Origin: Streptomyces sp. MP131-18
Lineage (GTDB): Bacteria; Actinomycetota; Actinomycetes; Streptomycetales; Streptomycetaceae
Assembly (NCBI RefSeq): GCF_001984575.1
Contig: NZ_LZNS01000001.1
Location: forward strand, 3,139,501-3,203,500
Direction: 5' to 3'
Length of the DNA: 64,000 bases
Below the pieces are notes generated by a model, which did no database searches, had not been told where the DNA came from, and saw nothing but the letters and a program-made list of their open reading frames with translations. Positions within the stretch are counted from its first letter, which is position 1. Every line of letters begins with the position of its first letter. The translations under genes and the position numbers were made by a program. Below are positions 15,774 to 24,584 of this stretch, piece after piece.

Positions 15774-16574
15774 CTAGTTCTTCTGGATCTGGTCGAAGCT
15801 CAGCTCGACCGGTGTCTCGCGGCCGAAGATCTCCACCAGGCCCTTGACCTTCTTGGAGTCCGGGTTGATCTCATTGATCGTGGCCTGGAGCGTGGCGAAC
15901 GGGCCGTCGGTGACCGTGACCGAGTCGCCCACCTCGAAGTCCAGGACCTGGACCTCGACCTTGCGCCCGCCCGAGGGGGCGCCGCCCTCGGCCGCGGCCT
16001 GGTCGGCCGCCTTCTGCTCGGCCTCGGGGGCCAGCATCTTCACGATCTCGTCCAGCGTCAGCGGGTACGGGTCGTAGGCATTGCCCACGAAGCCGGTGAC
16101 GCCCGGGGTGTTGCGCACGACGCCCCAGGACTCGTTCGTCAGGTCCATGCGCACGAGCACGTAACTGGGCAGCTTGTTCTGCTTGATGGTGCGCCGGTCG
16201 CCGTTCTTGATCTGGACGACCTCTTCCTGCGGCACCTCGACCTGGAAGATGTAGTCCTCGACGTTGAGCGAGACGGAGCGCTGCTCCAGGTTGGTCTTCA
16301 CACGGTTCTCGTAGCCCGCGTAGGTGTGCACGACATACCACTCGCCCGGCAGGACCCGAAGCTCCTCGCGGAGCTGGGCGACGGGGTCGACCGGCTCCGG
16401 CTGCTCCGGCTGCTCCTGCTGCTCCGGCTCCTCCGTAACGGACTCCGCAGCGGCCTCGGCCTCGGCCTCTTCGGCCTCGGGACGGTCGACGGCGGTGGCC
16501 GTCCCGTCGGTGTCGCGCGCGGTGTCCTCGCCCTCGGCGTCGGGCGCGGCGTCGTACGGATTCGGGTCAGACAC
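15774..16574 (-). CDS. nusG: Transcription termination/antitermination protein NusG
   Basis: 266 aa. A long acidic N-terminal extension (about residues 1-70, repeats of Glu-Ala and Glu-Gln-Pro) is typical of Streptomyces NusG. The NGN domain follows ([16 protein letters not shown], then [20 protein letters not shown]), and the KOW domain ends the protein ([19 protein letters not shown]). It binds RNA polymerase and links it to Rho and ribosomes. It lies 41 bp after secE and forms an operon with it. The large hairpin downstream cuts it off from the inserted genes. Confidence 0.97.
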   Translation of the reverse strand: MSDPNPYDAAPDAEGEDTARDTDGTATAVDRPEAEEAEAEAAAESVTEEPEQQEQPEQPEPVDPVAQLREELRVLPGEWYVVHTYAGYENRVKTNLEQRSVSLNVEDYIFQVEVPQEEVVQIKNGDRRTIKQNKLPSYVLVRMDLTNESWGVVRNTPGVTGFVGNAYDPYPLTLDEIVKMLAPEAEQKAADQAAAEGGAPSGGRKVEVQVLDFEVGDSVTVTDGPFATLQATINEINPDSKKVKGLVEIFGRETPVELSFDQIQKN

Positions 16575-16615
16575 GGTAGCTGCTTCTTCCTGGCTTTCGG
16601 ACGAGGGTGGTGAGA

Positions 16616-16894
16616 TCAGCCGAAGACATACTCGACGACGCGGCTGAAACCCCAGTCAAGCATGCTCAGGATGCAGATGACGACGACCACAAAAACGATC
16701 ACCGCCGTGGTGTAGGTCGTGAGCTGGCGGCGCGAAGGCCACACGACCTTGCGCAGCTCCGCGATCACCTGCCGGTAGAAGAGGGCGAGGCGGCCCAGGG
16801 GCCCCCTCTTGGCGCGCCGGCCACGGCGGCCGGTGCCCTCGCCCCGGGGCTCTCGGGGCTCTGGCGTCTCCACGGAGTCCGTGATCCCAGCCAC
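16616..16894 (-). CDS. secE: Preprotein translocase subunit SecE
   Basis: 92 aa. A short basic N-terminal part is followed by the conserved amphipathic segment [20 protein letters not shown] and one membrane helix (about residues 63-83, [16 protein letters not shown]). It clamps SecY in the Sec translocon. It is the first gene of the secE-nusG transcript and lies 70 bp after tRNA-Trp on the same strand. Confidence 0.97.
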   Translation of the reverse strand: MAGITDSVETPEPREPRGEGTGRRGRRAKRGPLGRLALFYRQVIAELRKVVWPSRRQLTTYTTAVIVFVVVVICILSMLDWGFSRVVEYVFG

Positions 16895-16963
16895 TCGTCC
16901 TCACCTGATCCCGGTCATGGTCATAAGCCGCCCGGCCACCCGGACGGCTGTCATTTTGTGTAG

Positions 16964-17036
16964 CAGGGCCGGAGGGACTTGAACCCCCAACCGCTGGTTT
17001 TGGAGACCAGTGCTCTACCAATTGAGCTACGACCCT
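16964..17036 (-). tRNA. trnW: tRNA-Trp (CCA)
   Basis: The 73-base cloverleaf has acceptor arms AGGGTCG/CGGCCCT, D-arm AGCTCAATTGGTAGAGCA, anticodon loop CTCCAAA with anticodon CCA, and T-loop GGTTCAAGTCC. CCA is not encoded at the 3' end. tRNA-Trp directly before secE is the usual Streptomyces arrangement. Confidence 0.96.
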
Positions 17037-17237
17037 TTGCCGCGTGGTGCCCGACAACGTACCGCATCAAGCACCATCGGTGAGGAGTGTACGTGCTGAA
17101 ACGCCAGTCGTCGAACGGTTGGTGGCCAGGAAGGGGCCGCGGGGGGTGGGACGAGTGGGGCGGGAGGGGACAAGCGGCGCGGCGGCCCGGCGGCAACCCG
17201 CGTGCCGCGTCCGGGTGCCGTCTGCGACGATGCCCCT

Positions 17238-18467
17238 ATGACTGCCGCATCATCCTCCCCCGTCGGCCGCCGGGTCTCGGCCCGGATCGGCGCCATTTCC
17301 GAGTCCGCGACGTTGGCGGTCGACGCCAAGGCCAAGGCGCTGAAGGCCGCCGGACGACCGGTGATCGGCTTCGGCGCGGGCGAGCCCGACTTCCCCACTC
17401 CCGAGTACATCGTCGAGGCGGCCGTCGCGGCCTGCCGCACCCCGCGCTTCCACCGCTACACCCCGCCCGGCGGCCTGCCGGAGCTGAAGGAGGCGCTGGC
17501 GGCCAAGACGCTGCGCGACTCCGGGTACGCGGCGGACCCGGCGCAGATCCTGGTGACCAACGGCGGGAAGCAGGCGATCTACGAGGCGTTCGCCGCGCTC
17601 CTCGACCCGGGCGACGAGGTCATCGTGCCCGCTCCGTACTGGACCACTTACCCGGAGTCGATCCGGCTGGCCGGCGGCGTTCCCGTCGAGGTGGTCACGG
17701 ACGAGACGACCGGCTACCGCGCCTCCGTGGCCCAGTTGGAGGCCGCCAGGACCGAGCGCACGAAGGTGCTCCTCTTCGTCTCGCCGTCCAACCCGACGGG
17801 CGCGGTGTACTCGCGGGAGCAGACGGAGGAGATCGGCCGGTGGGCCGCGGAGCACGGTCTGTGGGTGCTGACCGACGAGATCTACGAGCACCTGGTCTAC
17901 GGCGGGGCGAGCGCGACGTCGCTGCCGGTGGCGGTGCCGGAGCTGGCCGACCGGTGCGTGGTCGTGAACGGCGTCGCGAAGACGTACGCGATGACCGGCT
18001 GGCGGGTGGGCTGGCTGATCGGCCCCAAGGACGTGATCAAGGCGGCGACCAACCTCCAGTCGCACGCCACTTCCAACGTGAGCAACGTGGCGCAGGCCGC
18101 GGCGCTCGCCGCGGTTTCGGGGGACCTGACGGCCGTGGAGCGGATGCGCGAGGCGTTCGACCGGCGGCGTCGCACGATCGTGCGCATGCTGAACGACATC
18201 GAGGGCGTCGAGTGCCCGGAGCCGGAGGGCGCGTTCTACGCCTACCCGTCGGTGAAGGGTCTGCTGGGCAAGGAGATCCGCGGCCGGCGGCCGGCCAACA
18301 GCCTGGAGCTGGCCGGGGTGCTGCTGGAGGAGGCCGAGGTCGCGGTCGTGCCGGGCGAGGCGTTCGGCACGCCGGGCTACCTGCGGCTGTCCTACGCGCT
18401 GGGGGACGACGACCTGGTGGAGGGCGTCTCGCGGCTACAGAAGCTGCTGGGCGAGGCGGCGGACTGA
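17238..18467 (+). CDS. aspC: Pyridoxal-phosphate aminotransferase, aspartate aminotransferase type
   Basis: 409 aa, class I/II aminotransferase of the Ib type. Visible marks are [12 protein letters not shown] near the N-terminus, the SNPTGAVYS segment, [10 protein letters not shown], and the Schiff-base lysine in [15 protein letters not shown]. The C-terminal [14 protein letters not shown] carries the substrate-carboxylate Arg. I used ATG 17238 (MTAASSSP), which fits relatives; the frame is open to 17202. It faces away from the tRNA-Trp/secE block and is followed by a 16-bp perfect hairpin. Aspartate is the likely amino donor; prephenate or other oxo-acids are possible. Confidence 0.9.
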   Translation: MTAASSSPVGRRVSARIGAISESATLAVDAKAKALKAAGRPVIGFGAGEPDFPTPEYIVEAAVAACRTPRFHRYTPPGGLPELKEALAAKTLRDSGYAADPAQILVTNGGKQAIYEAFAALLDPGDEVIVPAPYWTTYPESIRLAGGVPVEVVTDETTGYRASVAQLEAARTERTKVLLFVSPSNPTGAVYSREQTEEIGRWAAEHGLWVLTDEIYEHLVYGGASATSLPVAVPELADRCVVVNGVAKTYAMTGWRVGWLIGPKDVIKAATNLQSHATSNVSNVAQAAALAAVSGDLTAVERMREAFDRRRRTIVRMLNDIEGVECPEPEGAFYAYPSVKGLLGKEIRGRRPANSLELAGVLLEEAEVAVVPGEAFGTPGYLRLSYALGDDDLVEGVSRLQKLLGEAAD

Positions 18468-18471
18468 CCGG

Positions 18472-18507
18472 GGCGCGGGGGCCGGCCCGGCGGCCGGCCC
18501 CCGCGCC
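18472..18507 (+). terminator. Hairpin terminator after the aminotransferase
   Basis: Perfect 16-base arms GGCGCGGGGGCCGGCC and complement around a four-base loop begin five bases after the stop codon. The downstream bases GGTTGTTCGG are mildly T-rich. Confidence 0.85.
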
Positions 18508-18579
18508 GGTTGTTCGGGCGGGCGCACGTCCGGGGTACACGACTACCGGCCGCGCGCCGGTTTGCGGCAAGATCTTGGA

Positions 18580-19608
18580 ATGGATCGTGTTGCCCCTGTC
18601 CGTGACGTCCGCGCGCTGCCGAAAGCCCATCTCCACCTGCACTTCACCGGCTCGATGCGGCCGTCGACGCTGCTCGAACTCGCGGACCGGCACGGCGTCC
18701 GCCTGCCGGAGGCGCTGAGCAGCGGGCTCCCGCCGCAGCTGCGGGCGACGGACGAGCGCGGATGGTTCCGCTTCCAGCGGCTGTACGACATCGCCCGCTC
18801 CTGCCTGCGCACGCCTGAGGACATTCAGCGGCTGGTGCGCGAGGCCGCCGAGGAGGATGTGCGGGACGGCTCGCGCTGGTTGGAGATCCAGGTGGACCCG
18901 ACCTCCTACGCGCCGCGGCTCGGCGGGCTGACGCCCGCGCTCGAAATCATCCTGGACGCCGTGGAGACGACCTCGCGCGAGACCGGCCTCGGCATGCGGC
19001 TGCTGGTCGCGGCGAGCCGGATCAGGCACCCGCTCGATGCCAGGACGCTGGCCCGCCTCGCCGTCCGGCACCGGGACCGCGGCATCGTGGGCTTCGGCCT
19101 GTCCAATGACGAACGCCGCGGATTCGCGCGGGACTTCGACCGGGCGTTCGCGATCGCCCGGGAGGGCGGGCTGCTGGCGGTGCCGCACGGCGGGGAGTTG
19201 TCGGGTCCTTCGAGCGTGCGGGACTGCCTGGACGATCTGCGGGCGGCCAGGATCGGCCACGGCGTGCGGGCCGCCGAGGACCCGCGGCTGCTGGCGCAGC
19301 TGGCCGAGGCGCAGGTGACGTGCGAGGTGTGCCCGGCGTCGAACGTGGCGCTCGGCGTCTACGACTCGTTCGCGGATGTGCCGCTGCGCACGCTGTGGTC
19401 GGCCGGGGTGCCGATGGCGCTCGGCGCGGACGACCCGCTGCTGTTCGGCTCGCGGCTGGCGGCGCAGTACGAGATCGCCCGCGAGCACCACGGGTTCACC
19501 GACGCGGAGCTGGCCGGGCTCGCGCGCCAGTCGGTGCTGGCCTCGGCGGCGCCGCGGGACGTGCGGGAGAAGATCCTGGCGGACATCGACGCGTGGCTGG
19601 CGCTGTGA
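18580..19608 (+). CDS. add: Adenosine deaminase
   Basis: 342 aa from ATG 18580 (MDRVAPVRDVRALPK). Zinc and catalytic residues of the family are present: HLHLHFTGS near residue 20, HGGE near residue 205, ARIGHGVRAAEDP, and GADDPLLFGS with the Asp pair near the end. It converts adenosine to inosine, or may accept a related aminopurine, since actinobacteria carry several paralogues. It is shorter in its middle loop than some family members. It ends 14 bp from the convergent murB stop. Confidence 0.88.
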   Translation: MDRVAPVRDVRALPKAHLHLHFTGSMRPSTLLELADRHGVRLPEALSSGLPPQLRATDERGWFRFQRLYDIARSCLRTPEDIQRLVREAAEEDVRDGSRWLEIQVDPTSYAPRLGGLTPALEIILDAVETTSRETGLGMRLLVAASRIRHPLDARTLARLAVRHRDRGIVGFGLSNDERRGFARDFDRAFAIAREGGLLAVPHGGELSGPSSVRDCLDDLRAARIGHGVRAAEDPRLLAQLAEAQVTCEVCPASNVALGVYDSFADVPLRTLWSAGVPMALGADDPLLFGSRLAAQYEIAREHHGFTDAELAGLARQSVLASAAPRDVREKILADIDAWLAL

Positions 19609-19623
19609 CCGCGGACAGTCCCG

Positions 19624-20673
19624 CTAGAGAGTGACGTTCACGGTGACCGGCTCGTTGACGAGAGTCACGCCGAACGCCTCGCGCACGCCGTCGCGCACCT
19701 CGCGGGCCAGGGCCAGCAGATCGGCGGTGCGGGCGTGGCCGCGGTTGGTGAGGGCCAGGGTGTGCTTGCCGGAGATGCGCGCCGGCCCGCTGCCGTAGCC
19801 CTTGGTGAATCCGGCGCGGTCGATGAGCCAGGCGGCGGAGGTCTTGGTGCGGCCCTCGCCCGCGGGGTAGGAGGGCGGCACGATCCCGGGGCCGAGCCGG
19901 CGGGCGACGGCGGCCAGGAAGGCGGCGAACTCGGCGTCGTCGAGCACGGGGTTGGTGAAGAACGATCCGGCGGACCAGGTGTCGTGGTCCTCCGGGTCGA
20001 GGACCATGCCCTTGCCGGTGCGCAGCTTCAGAACGGCGTCGCGGGCGGCTGCGACGGGGACGCGGCCGCCCGGCTCGGCGCCGAGCAGCCGGGCGACCTC
20101 GGCGTATCCGAGGGGGGCGGAGAGGCCGGCGGCGTCCTGGAGGCGGAAGCGGACGCGCAGTACGACGAAGCGGCCGGGGTCGGCCTTGAACCGGCTGTGC
20201 CGGTAGGCGAAACCGCACTCCCCGGCCGGGATGGTGCGGACGGTGCGGTCGGCGCGGTCCCAGGCGACGACCTCGGTGAGGACCGAGGAGACCTCCTGGC
20301 CGTAGGCGCCGACGTTCTGGATGGGGGTGGCGCCCGCGGAGCCGGGGATACCGGCCAGGCACTCGATGCCGGCGAGCCCGGCGTCGACGGTGCGGGTGAC
20401 GGCGTCCGACCAGGTCTCGCCCGCGGCCAGTTCGAGCAGGGGGCCGTCCAGGCGGAAGCCGGTGGTGGCGATGCGCAGCGCGGTGCCGGGGAACCCGTCG
20501 TCGGCAACGACCAGATTGCTGCCGCCGCCGACGATCAGCAGCGGGGTGCCCGCGTCGTCCGCCTCGCGGACGGCCGCGATCACCTCTTCGTCGGTGGCCG
20601 CGGTGACCAGCCGCTCCGCGGGGCCGCCGAGCCGCAGCGTGGTCAACGGGGCGAGCGGGGCCTTCTCGATCAC
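19624..20673 (-). CDS. murB: UDP-N-acetylenolpyruvoylglucosamine reductase
   Basis: 349 aa. FAD-binding marks are LIVGGGSNLVVADDGFPG and GIPGSAGATPIQNVGAYG. The C-terminal domain has YRHSRFK, SFFTNPV and the conserved IDRAGFTKG with GKHTLALTNRG. It catalyses the NADPH-dependent step to UDP-MurNAc in peptidoglycan synthesis. I prefer GTG 20673 (VIEKAPLAPLTTLRLGG), five bases after GAGG; GTG 20679 is possible. Its own promoter must lie in the short gap beyond, where the MFS gene runs in the same direction. Confidence 0.95.
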   Translation of the reverse strand: MIEKAPLAPLTTLRLGGPAERLVTAATDEEVIAAVREADDAGTPLLIVGGGSNLVVADDGFPGTALRIATTGFRLDGPLLELAAGETWSDAVTRTVDAGLAGIECLAGIPGSAGATPIQNVGAYGQEVSSVLTEVVAWDRADRTVRTIPAGECGFAYRHSRFKADPGRFVVLRVRFRLQDAAGLSAPLGYAEVARLLGAEPGGRVPVAAARDAVLKLRTGKGMVLDPEDHDTWSAGSFFTNPVLDDAEFAAFLAAVARRLGPGIVPPSYPAGEGRTKTSAAWLIDRAGFTKGYGSGPARISGKHTLALTNRGHARTADLLALAREVRDGVREAFGVTLVNEPVTVNVTL

Positions 20674-20773
20674 GTGCACCTCGCCAGGATAGGCCGGGGC
20701 GCGGCCGGGGCACGAACGTTCCCGGGCGGGCGCGGGTGGCGTCCGCCCGGGAACGTTCCGCGTGGCGTCCGGC

Positions 20774-22237
20774 TCACCGCCCGGCCGGCACCGCCTCGGG
20801 CGCGCGGTCCTGCGGCGCGGCGGGCGGCGCGGCCGGAGCGGCGGGCCTGGCTCGGGTGGGGACGAACAGCACGGCGGCGGTCGCGGCGAGCAGGGCGGCG
20901 ACGCCCACCCACAGCGCGGGGACGAGCCCGTCGGTGAACGCCTGCGGGGAGGCGTAGCCGCCCCTGGCGGCGAAGACGGAGGCGAGCAGGGCGATACCGA
21001 GGGCGCCGCCGACCTCGCGCAGCGCGTTGTTGACGCCGGAGGCGATGCCCTGTTCGGTGGGCGGCACCGCGCCCATGACCATGGCACCGGTCGGCGCGAA
21101 GAACATGGCCATGCCGATACCGCACAGGATGAACGCGGGGATCTGGCTGGTGTAGTTGACGCCGGGATCGGCGAGGAGCGCGAGCCAGGCGATGCCCGCG
21201 GCCATGAGCGCGAGTCCTGAGGCGACGATGGAACGGCCGCCTATGCGGTCGGTCAGGGCGCCCGCGATCGGCGCGACGAGCATGGGCATGGCGGTCCAGG
21301 GCAGCATCCGCAGGCCCGCGTCCAGCGGCGAGTAGCCCTGGATGAGCTGGAAGAACTGGGTGAGCAGGAAGATCGACCCGAACATGCCCGCGTACATCAG
21401 CAGGCTCGCCGCGTTGACGGCGGCGAACGTGCGGGAGCGGAAGAAGCGCATGGGCAGCATGGGGTGGTCCGTGTGCATTTCCCACCGGACGAACGCGATG
21501 AGCAGCAGGCCGCCGAGGACGAATCCGGCGAGGACCGGGCCCGAGGTCCAGCCGTGCTCGTGGCCGCGGACGATCGACAGGACGACGCCGAAGAGACCGG
21601 CGCTGGCGAGCACGGTGCCGACGAGATCGAGGCGGTCGTTGGCCCCGCGGCTCTCGGCGAGGCGGTAGCGGACCAGCGGCAGCAGCGCGAGGCCGATCGG
21701 TACGTTCAGCCAGAAGATCCATTGCCAGGAGATGTGTTCGGTGATGGCGCCGCCGACGAGCGGGCCGCTGGCGACGGCGAGGCCGTTGACGGCGCCCCAG
21801 ATGCCGAACGCGGTGCCGCGCCGTTCCGGCGGGACGGCGGCGGAGATCAGGGTGAGGCTGAGCGGCAGCAGGATGGCGGCGCCCGCGCCCTGGGCGGCCC
21901 GGGCGGCGATCAGCGCGCCGGTGCTGCCGGCCACGGCGGCGGCGGCCGAGGCGAGGGTGAACAGCAGCACGCCCCAGGCGAAGACGCGGCGGCGGCCGAA
22001 GCGGTCGCCGAGTGCGGCGCCGAGGAGCAGCAGGCAGGCGAACGGCAGGGTGTAGCCGTTGACGATCCATTCCAGGTCGGCGAGGCCGCCGCCGAGATCG
22101 TCGCGGATGACGGGCAGTGCGGTGGTGACGACGAGGTTGTCCAGGGCCGCCATGAAGGTGGCGAGGCTGGTGACGAGCAGCGTCCAGACGACGGGCCCGC
22201 GCCCGGCCGTGGTGGACGGTGATGCGGTGTCCTGCAT
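20774..22237 (-). CDS. MFS drug efflux transporter, DHA2 family (14 helices)
   Basis: 487 aa with about 14 predicted membrane helices. Family marks are LATFMAALDNLVVTTALPVI (motif D1), LGDRFGRRRVF (motif A), and PLVGGAITEHISWQWIFWLN (motif C). It is a proton-driven exporter of hydrophobic drugs or dyes; the substrate is unknown. The ATG follows GGGAGGGGCC. A 20-bp operator (22253-22272) 16 bp upstream matches the one at the TetR gene promoter, so the adjacent TetR protein is almost certainly its repressor. Confidence 0.92.
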   Translation of the reverse strand: MQDTASPSTTAGRGPVVWTLLVTSLATFMAALDNLVVTTALPVIRDDLGGGLADLEWIVNGYTLPFACLLLLGAALGDRFGRRRVFAWGVLLFTLASAAAAVAGSTGALIAARAAQGAGAAILLPLSLTLISAAVPPERRGTAFGIWGAVNGLAVASGPLVGGAITEHISWQWIFWLNVPIGLALLPLVRYRLAESRGANDRLDLVGTVLASAGLFGVVLSIVRGHEHGWTSGPVLAGFVLGGLLLIAFVRWEMHTDHPMLPMRFFRSRTFAAVNAASLLMYAGMFGSIFLLTQFFQLIQGYSPLDAGLRMLPWTAMPMLVAPIAGALTDRIGGRSIVASGLALMAAGIAWLALLADPGVNYTSQIPAFILCGIGMAMFFAPTGAMVMGAVPPTEQGIASGVNNALREVGGALGIALLASVFAARGGYASPQAFTDGLVPALWVGVAALLAATAAVLFVPTRARPAAPAAPPAAPQDRAPEAVPAGR

Positions 22238-22252
22238 GGCCCCTCCCGAGTA

Positions 22253-22272
22253 GATAGTGATTGATCAATAAC
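22253..22272 (-). promoter_or_regulatory. TetR operator at the MFS gene
   Basis: The minus strand reads GTTATTGATCAATCACTATC. Aligned to the operator at the TetR promoter (GTTAGTGATTGACCACTAAC, or its complement), the arms GTTAKTG and CACTAWC correspond. Flanking TAAAA bases are also shared. It lies 16-35 bp before the MFS start, where it could block initiation. Confidence 0.7.
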
Positions 22273-22325
22273 TTTTAGGGTCACACGGATGCCCCGAAGA
22301 GCACGGAGAACGGACGCGGCGGCGC

Positions 22326-22925
22326 TCAGCCGCCCTCGGCGGAGACGCCGCCCTTGGCGTGGAGGTCGTCCTTGGCGAAGATGTCGCAGGCCGCCCAGAC
22401 CCGGTGCCCCGAGGGGAATCCCATGGCCAGCAGGACGTTGATGAGCATGCCGGTACCGATGAACTCCCCGGCGTCATCGTCGTCCGCGCCCAGGAGCAGG
22501 CGCACGGAATCCCACAGGTCGACCCAGGCCGCGCGGATGCGCTCGCCGAACTCGGCGTCCCCCTCGGCCTCCGCGTTCTCCACGGCGACGTACATCTGGA
22601 GCTGGAAGAGCAGCTTGTCGCGGTCGGCGATCAGCTCCGTGTAGGCGGTGCTCATCGCGTGCCGCGCGGCCGCGGGGTCGAGGCCCTCGGCCACCCGCTC
22701 GAAGGTCCGGCGGATCTCGTCGGTGCCACGGCGGGCCGCGGTCAGGAAGATCTCCCGCTTGTCGGGGAACAGCCGGAAGAGATACGGCTGCGACACCCCG
22801 ACCCGGCGGGCGATAGCGGCCGTCGAGGTGCCCGCGTACCCGCCGCGGGCGAACTCGGTGATGGCCGCACGAATGACGCTCTCGCGCCGCTCGTCGGCGG
22901 ACATCCGGCTGCTTTCCCTGGCCAC
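22326..22925 (-). CDS. TetR family repressor of the adjacent efflux pump
   Basis: 199 aa from GTG 22925, or 192 from ATG 22904, which has AGGGAAAG eight bases upstream. The HTH is at about residues 30-60 (TSTAAIARRVGVSQPYLFRL), and the ligand domain is alpha-helical with an acidic DDDDAGEF loop. It is followed 88 bp later by the MFS gene on the same strand. Matching operators at both promoters indicate autoregulation plus control of the pump. The promoter TTGACG-18-TAACTT puts transcription near the GTG, so a leaderless start is possible. Confidence 0.9.
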   Translation of the reverse strand: MARESSRMSADERRESVIRAAITEFARGGYAGTSTAAIARRVGVSQPYLFRLFPDKREIFLTAARRGTDEIRRTFERVAEGLDPAAARHAMSTAYTELIADRDKLLFQLQMYVAVENAEAEGDAEFGERIRAAWVDLWDSVRLLLGADDDDAGEFIGTGMLINVLLAMGFPSGHRVWAACDIFAKDDLHAKGGVSAEGG

Positions 22926-22931
22926 GCGTAA

Positions 22932-22961
22932 AAGTTAGTGGTCAATCACTAACAACGTCAA
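22932..22961 (-). promoter_or_regulatory. TetR promoter with embedded operator
   Basis: On the minus strand there is TTGACG, 18 bases, then TAACTT. The operator GTTAGTG-N6-CACTAAC (22934-22953) covers the spacer and the -10 element, so bound repressor would block polymerase directly. Confidence 0.7.
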
Positions 22962-22970
22962 GCCCCGGTC

Positions 22971-23405
22971 TCAGGCCAGCCGGACCACGGCGCGCGCCAT
23001 GCCCAGAACCTTCTGCCCGGCGCTGCGCGCCGTGAGGTCGACGCGGACCGTGCGGGCCTCGTCGTCGAGTCTGGCGGCCACCTTGCCGGTGACCTCGATC
23101 AGCGCGCCGGTGTCGTCGTCCGGCACGACGACCGGCTTGGTGAACCTGACCCCGTACTCCACCACCGCGGCCGGGTCCCCCGCCCAGTCGGTCACCACCC
23201 GGACCGCCTCGGCCATCGTGAACATGCCGTGCGCGATGACGTCCGGCAGGCCGACCTCCCTGGCGAACCGCTCGTTCCAGTGGATCGGGTTGAAGTCGCC
23301 CGAGGCGCCCGCGTACCGCACCAGCGTCGCGCGGGTGACCGGGAAGGAGGCGGCGGGCAGCTCGGTGCCCACCTCGACGTCCGCATAGGCGATTCCCGCG
23401 GTCAC
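22971..23405 (-). CDS. MaoC family (R)-hydratase / hydroxyacyl dehydratase, HadB-like
   Basis: 144 aa hot-dog fold protein. The hydratase motif is clear: ASGDFNPIHWNERFA then GLPDVIAHGMFTM, with Asp and His as the catalytic pair. It overlaps the upstream MaoC gene by four bases (ATGA), and together they resemble the HadA/HadB pair, which act as a heterodimeric dehydratase on 3-hydroxyacyl thioesters. A MaoC pair just downstream of rpmG is, as I recall, conserved in Streptomyces. Confidence 0.88.
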   Translation of the reverse strand: MTAGIAYADVEVGTELPAASFPVTRATLVRYAGASGDFNPIHWNERFAREVGLPDVIAHGMFTMAEAVRVVTDWAGDPAAVVEYGVRFTKPVVVPDDDTGALIEVTGKVAARLDDEARTVRVDLTARSAGQKVLGMARAVVRLA

Positions 23406-23878
23406 CGTGCGTCCCCCTCGCTGCCCGTGGCGGGCTCCTGCTTGCGTGCGACCAGCTTGGTGAACGCCGTCACCACGTGCTCGCCCTTCTCGTCGTGCAC
23501 GTCGCCGCGCACGTCGACGATCTCGTTCCCCGCCATCGACCGCACCGACTCGATGGTGGAGGTCACCGCCAGACGGTCACCGGCGTGCACCGGCCGCGTG
23601 TAGGCGAAACGCTGGTCGCCGTGCACCACCCGGCTGTAGTCGAGGCCGAGGCCGGGATCACGGATGACCTGCTCGGCCGCCCGGTAGGTGATCGCGAAGA
23701 CGAACGTGGGCGGCGCGATCACGTCCGGGTGGCCGAGCCGCCGGGCCGCCGCCGGGTCGGTGTACGCGGGATTGGCGTCGCCGATCGCCTCGGCGAACTC
23801 GCGGATCTTCTCCCGCCCCACCTCGTAGGGCTCGGTCGGCGGGTAGCTCCGCCCGGCGAACGACTGGTCGAGTGCCAT
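23402..23878 (-). CDS. MaoC-like dehydratase partner, HadA/HadC type (UPF0336)
   Basis: 158 aa hot-dog protein with an FAS1-type dehydratase N-terminal domain. It has EAIGDANPAYTDPAAARRLGH and VIAPPTFVFAITY but lacks the full catalytic Asp-x4-His of its partner, as expected of the structural subunit in a Had-type heterodimer. It is translationally coupled to the HadB-like gene and lies about 105 bp after rpmG; a hairpin in that gap suggests a separate promoter or partial read-through. Confidence 0.85.
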   Translation of the reverse strand: MALDQSFAGRSYPPTEPYEVGREKIREFAEAIGDANPAYTDPAAARRLGHPDVIAPPTFVFAITYRAAEQVIRDPGLGLDYSRVVHGDQRFAYTRPVHAGDRLAVTSTIESVRSMAGNEIVDVRGDVHDEKGEHVVTAFTKLVARKQEPATGSEGDAR

Positions 23879-23928
23879 CGTCAGACTTCCTCGGGTACGG
23901 CGGTGGGAGGGCCGGCACGACGCGAGAA

Positions 23929-23953
23929 GGCCGCCCCCGGCACGGGAGCGGCC
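23929..23953 (-). terminator. Hairpin after rpmG
   Basis: GGCCGC-C-CCCG-GCA-CGGG-A-GCGGCC forms a ten-pair stem with one mismatch, followed on the minus strand by TTCTCG. It lies 31 bases after the rpmG stop and before the MaoC pair. Confidence 0.6.
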
Positions 23954-23983
23954 TCACTCGGCAATCAGGATGGTCCCTCGCGG

Positions 23984-24148
23984 TCAGCGGGTCTCGCGGT
24001 GTGCGGTGTGCGCATTGCAGCGCGGGCAGTGCTTCTTCATCTCCAGGCGGTCCGGGTCGTTCCGCCGGTTCTTCCTGGTGATGTAGTTCCGCTCCTTGCA
24101 CTCCACGCAGGCCAGCGTGATCTTCGGGCGGACGTCGGTGGCAGCCAC
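23984..24148 (-). CDS. rpmG: 50S ribosomal protein L33
   Basis: 54 aa, too short for most gene callers. The GTG start at 24148 has AAGGAG seven bases upstream. It carries two CxxC pairs (CVECK and CPRCN), so it is the zinc-binding type used in zinc-replete growth; Streptomyces also has zinc-free paralogues. The ending HTAHRETR is typical. It follows tRNA-Met on the same strand. Confidence 0.95.
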   Translation of the reverse strand: MAATDVRPKITLACVECKERNYITRKNRRNDPDRLEMKKHCPRCNAHTAHRETR

Positions 24149-24242
24149 GTGAGTGCTCCTTGACGGATGGACGGGTCAAACATGGTCGAACACAGAGAGA
24201 GTAGCCGATCGGAGGACCGACCCCGCAATCGGCTACTGTGCG

Positions 24243-24315
24243 TAGCGGCGACCGGACTTGAACCGGTGACACAACGATTATGAGCCGTTTGCTCTACCGA
24301 CTGAGCTACGCCGCC
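24243..24315 (-). tRNA. tRNA-Met (CAT, elongator)
   Basis: 73-base cloverleaf. The acceptor arms are GGCGGCG/CGCCGCT with a G-U first pair, the D-arm is AGCTCAGTCGGTAGAGCA, the anticodon loop is CTCATAA, and the T-loop is GGTTCAAGTCC. A paired first base and absence of initiator features point to the elongator. CCA is not encoded. Confidence 0.95.
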
Positions 24316-24361
24316 ATGAGATGCGCGCCCCCCTGTCACAGCAGGGGACCACACACCTCAG

Positions 24362-24434
24362 AGCCCCAAAACGGAATCGAACCGTTGACCTTCTCCTTAC
24401 CATGGAGACGCTCTGCCGACTGAGCTATTGGGGC
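24362..24434 (-). tRNA. tRNA-Thr (GGT)
   Basis: 73-base cloverleaf. Acceptor arms GCCCCAA/TTGGGGC, D-arm AGCTCAGTCGGCAGAGCG, anticodon stem TCTCC/GGAGA with loop ATGGTAA (anticodon GGT), T-loop GGTTCGATTCC. It lies 46 bp upstream of tRNA-Met in the same direction, the usual Thr-Met-rpmG order. Confidence 0.95.
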
Positions 24435-24584
24435 GAGCGCTCAAGAGATTACACGCTCAGGCCCGCAAGGCGAAATCCGAATAGGCAGGGACAACCGGCC
24501 AGGGCGCCCCGAGCGGGGCCACGGCGGTACGACTATTCCACCCTTCCCCTCCCCCGCCCCACCCGCCCCTTACGCTCGCTTCCG

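Noticed and set aside
16964..24434. Integration of a genomic island at the tRNA genes
   Set aside because: The tRNA genes have complete 3' ends, no duplicated tRNA fragments were seen, and no integrase is adjacent.
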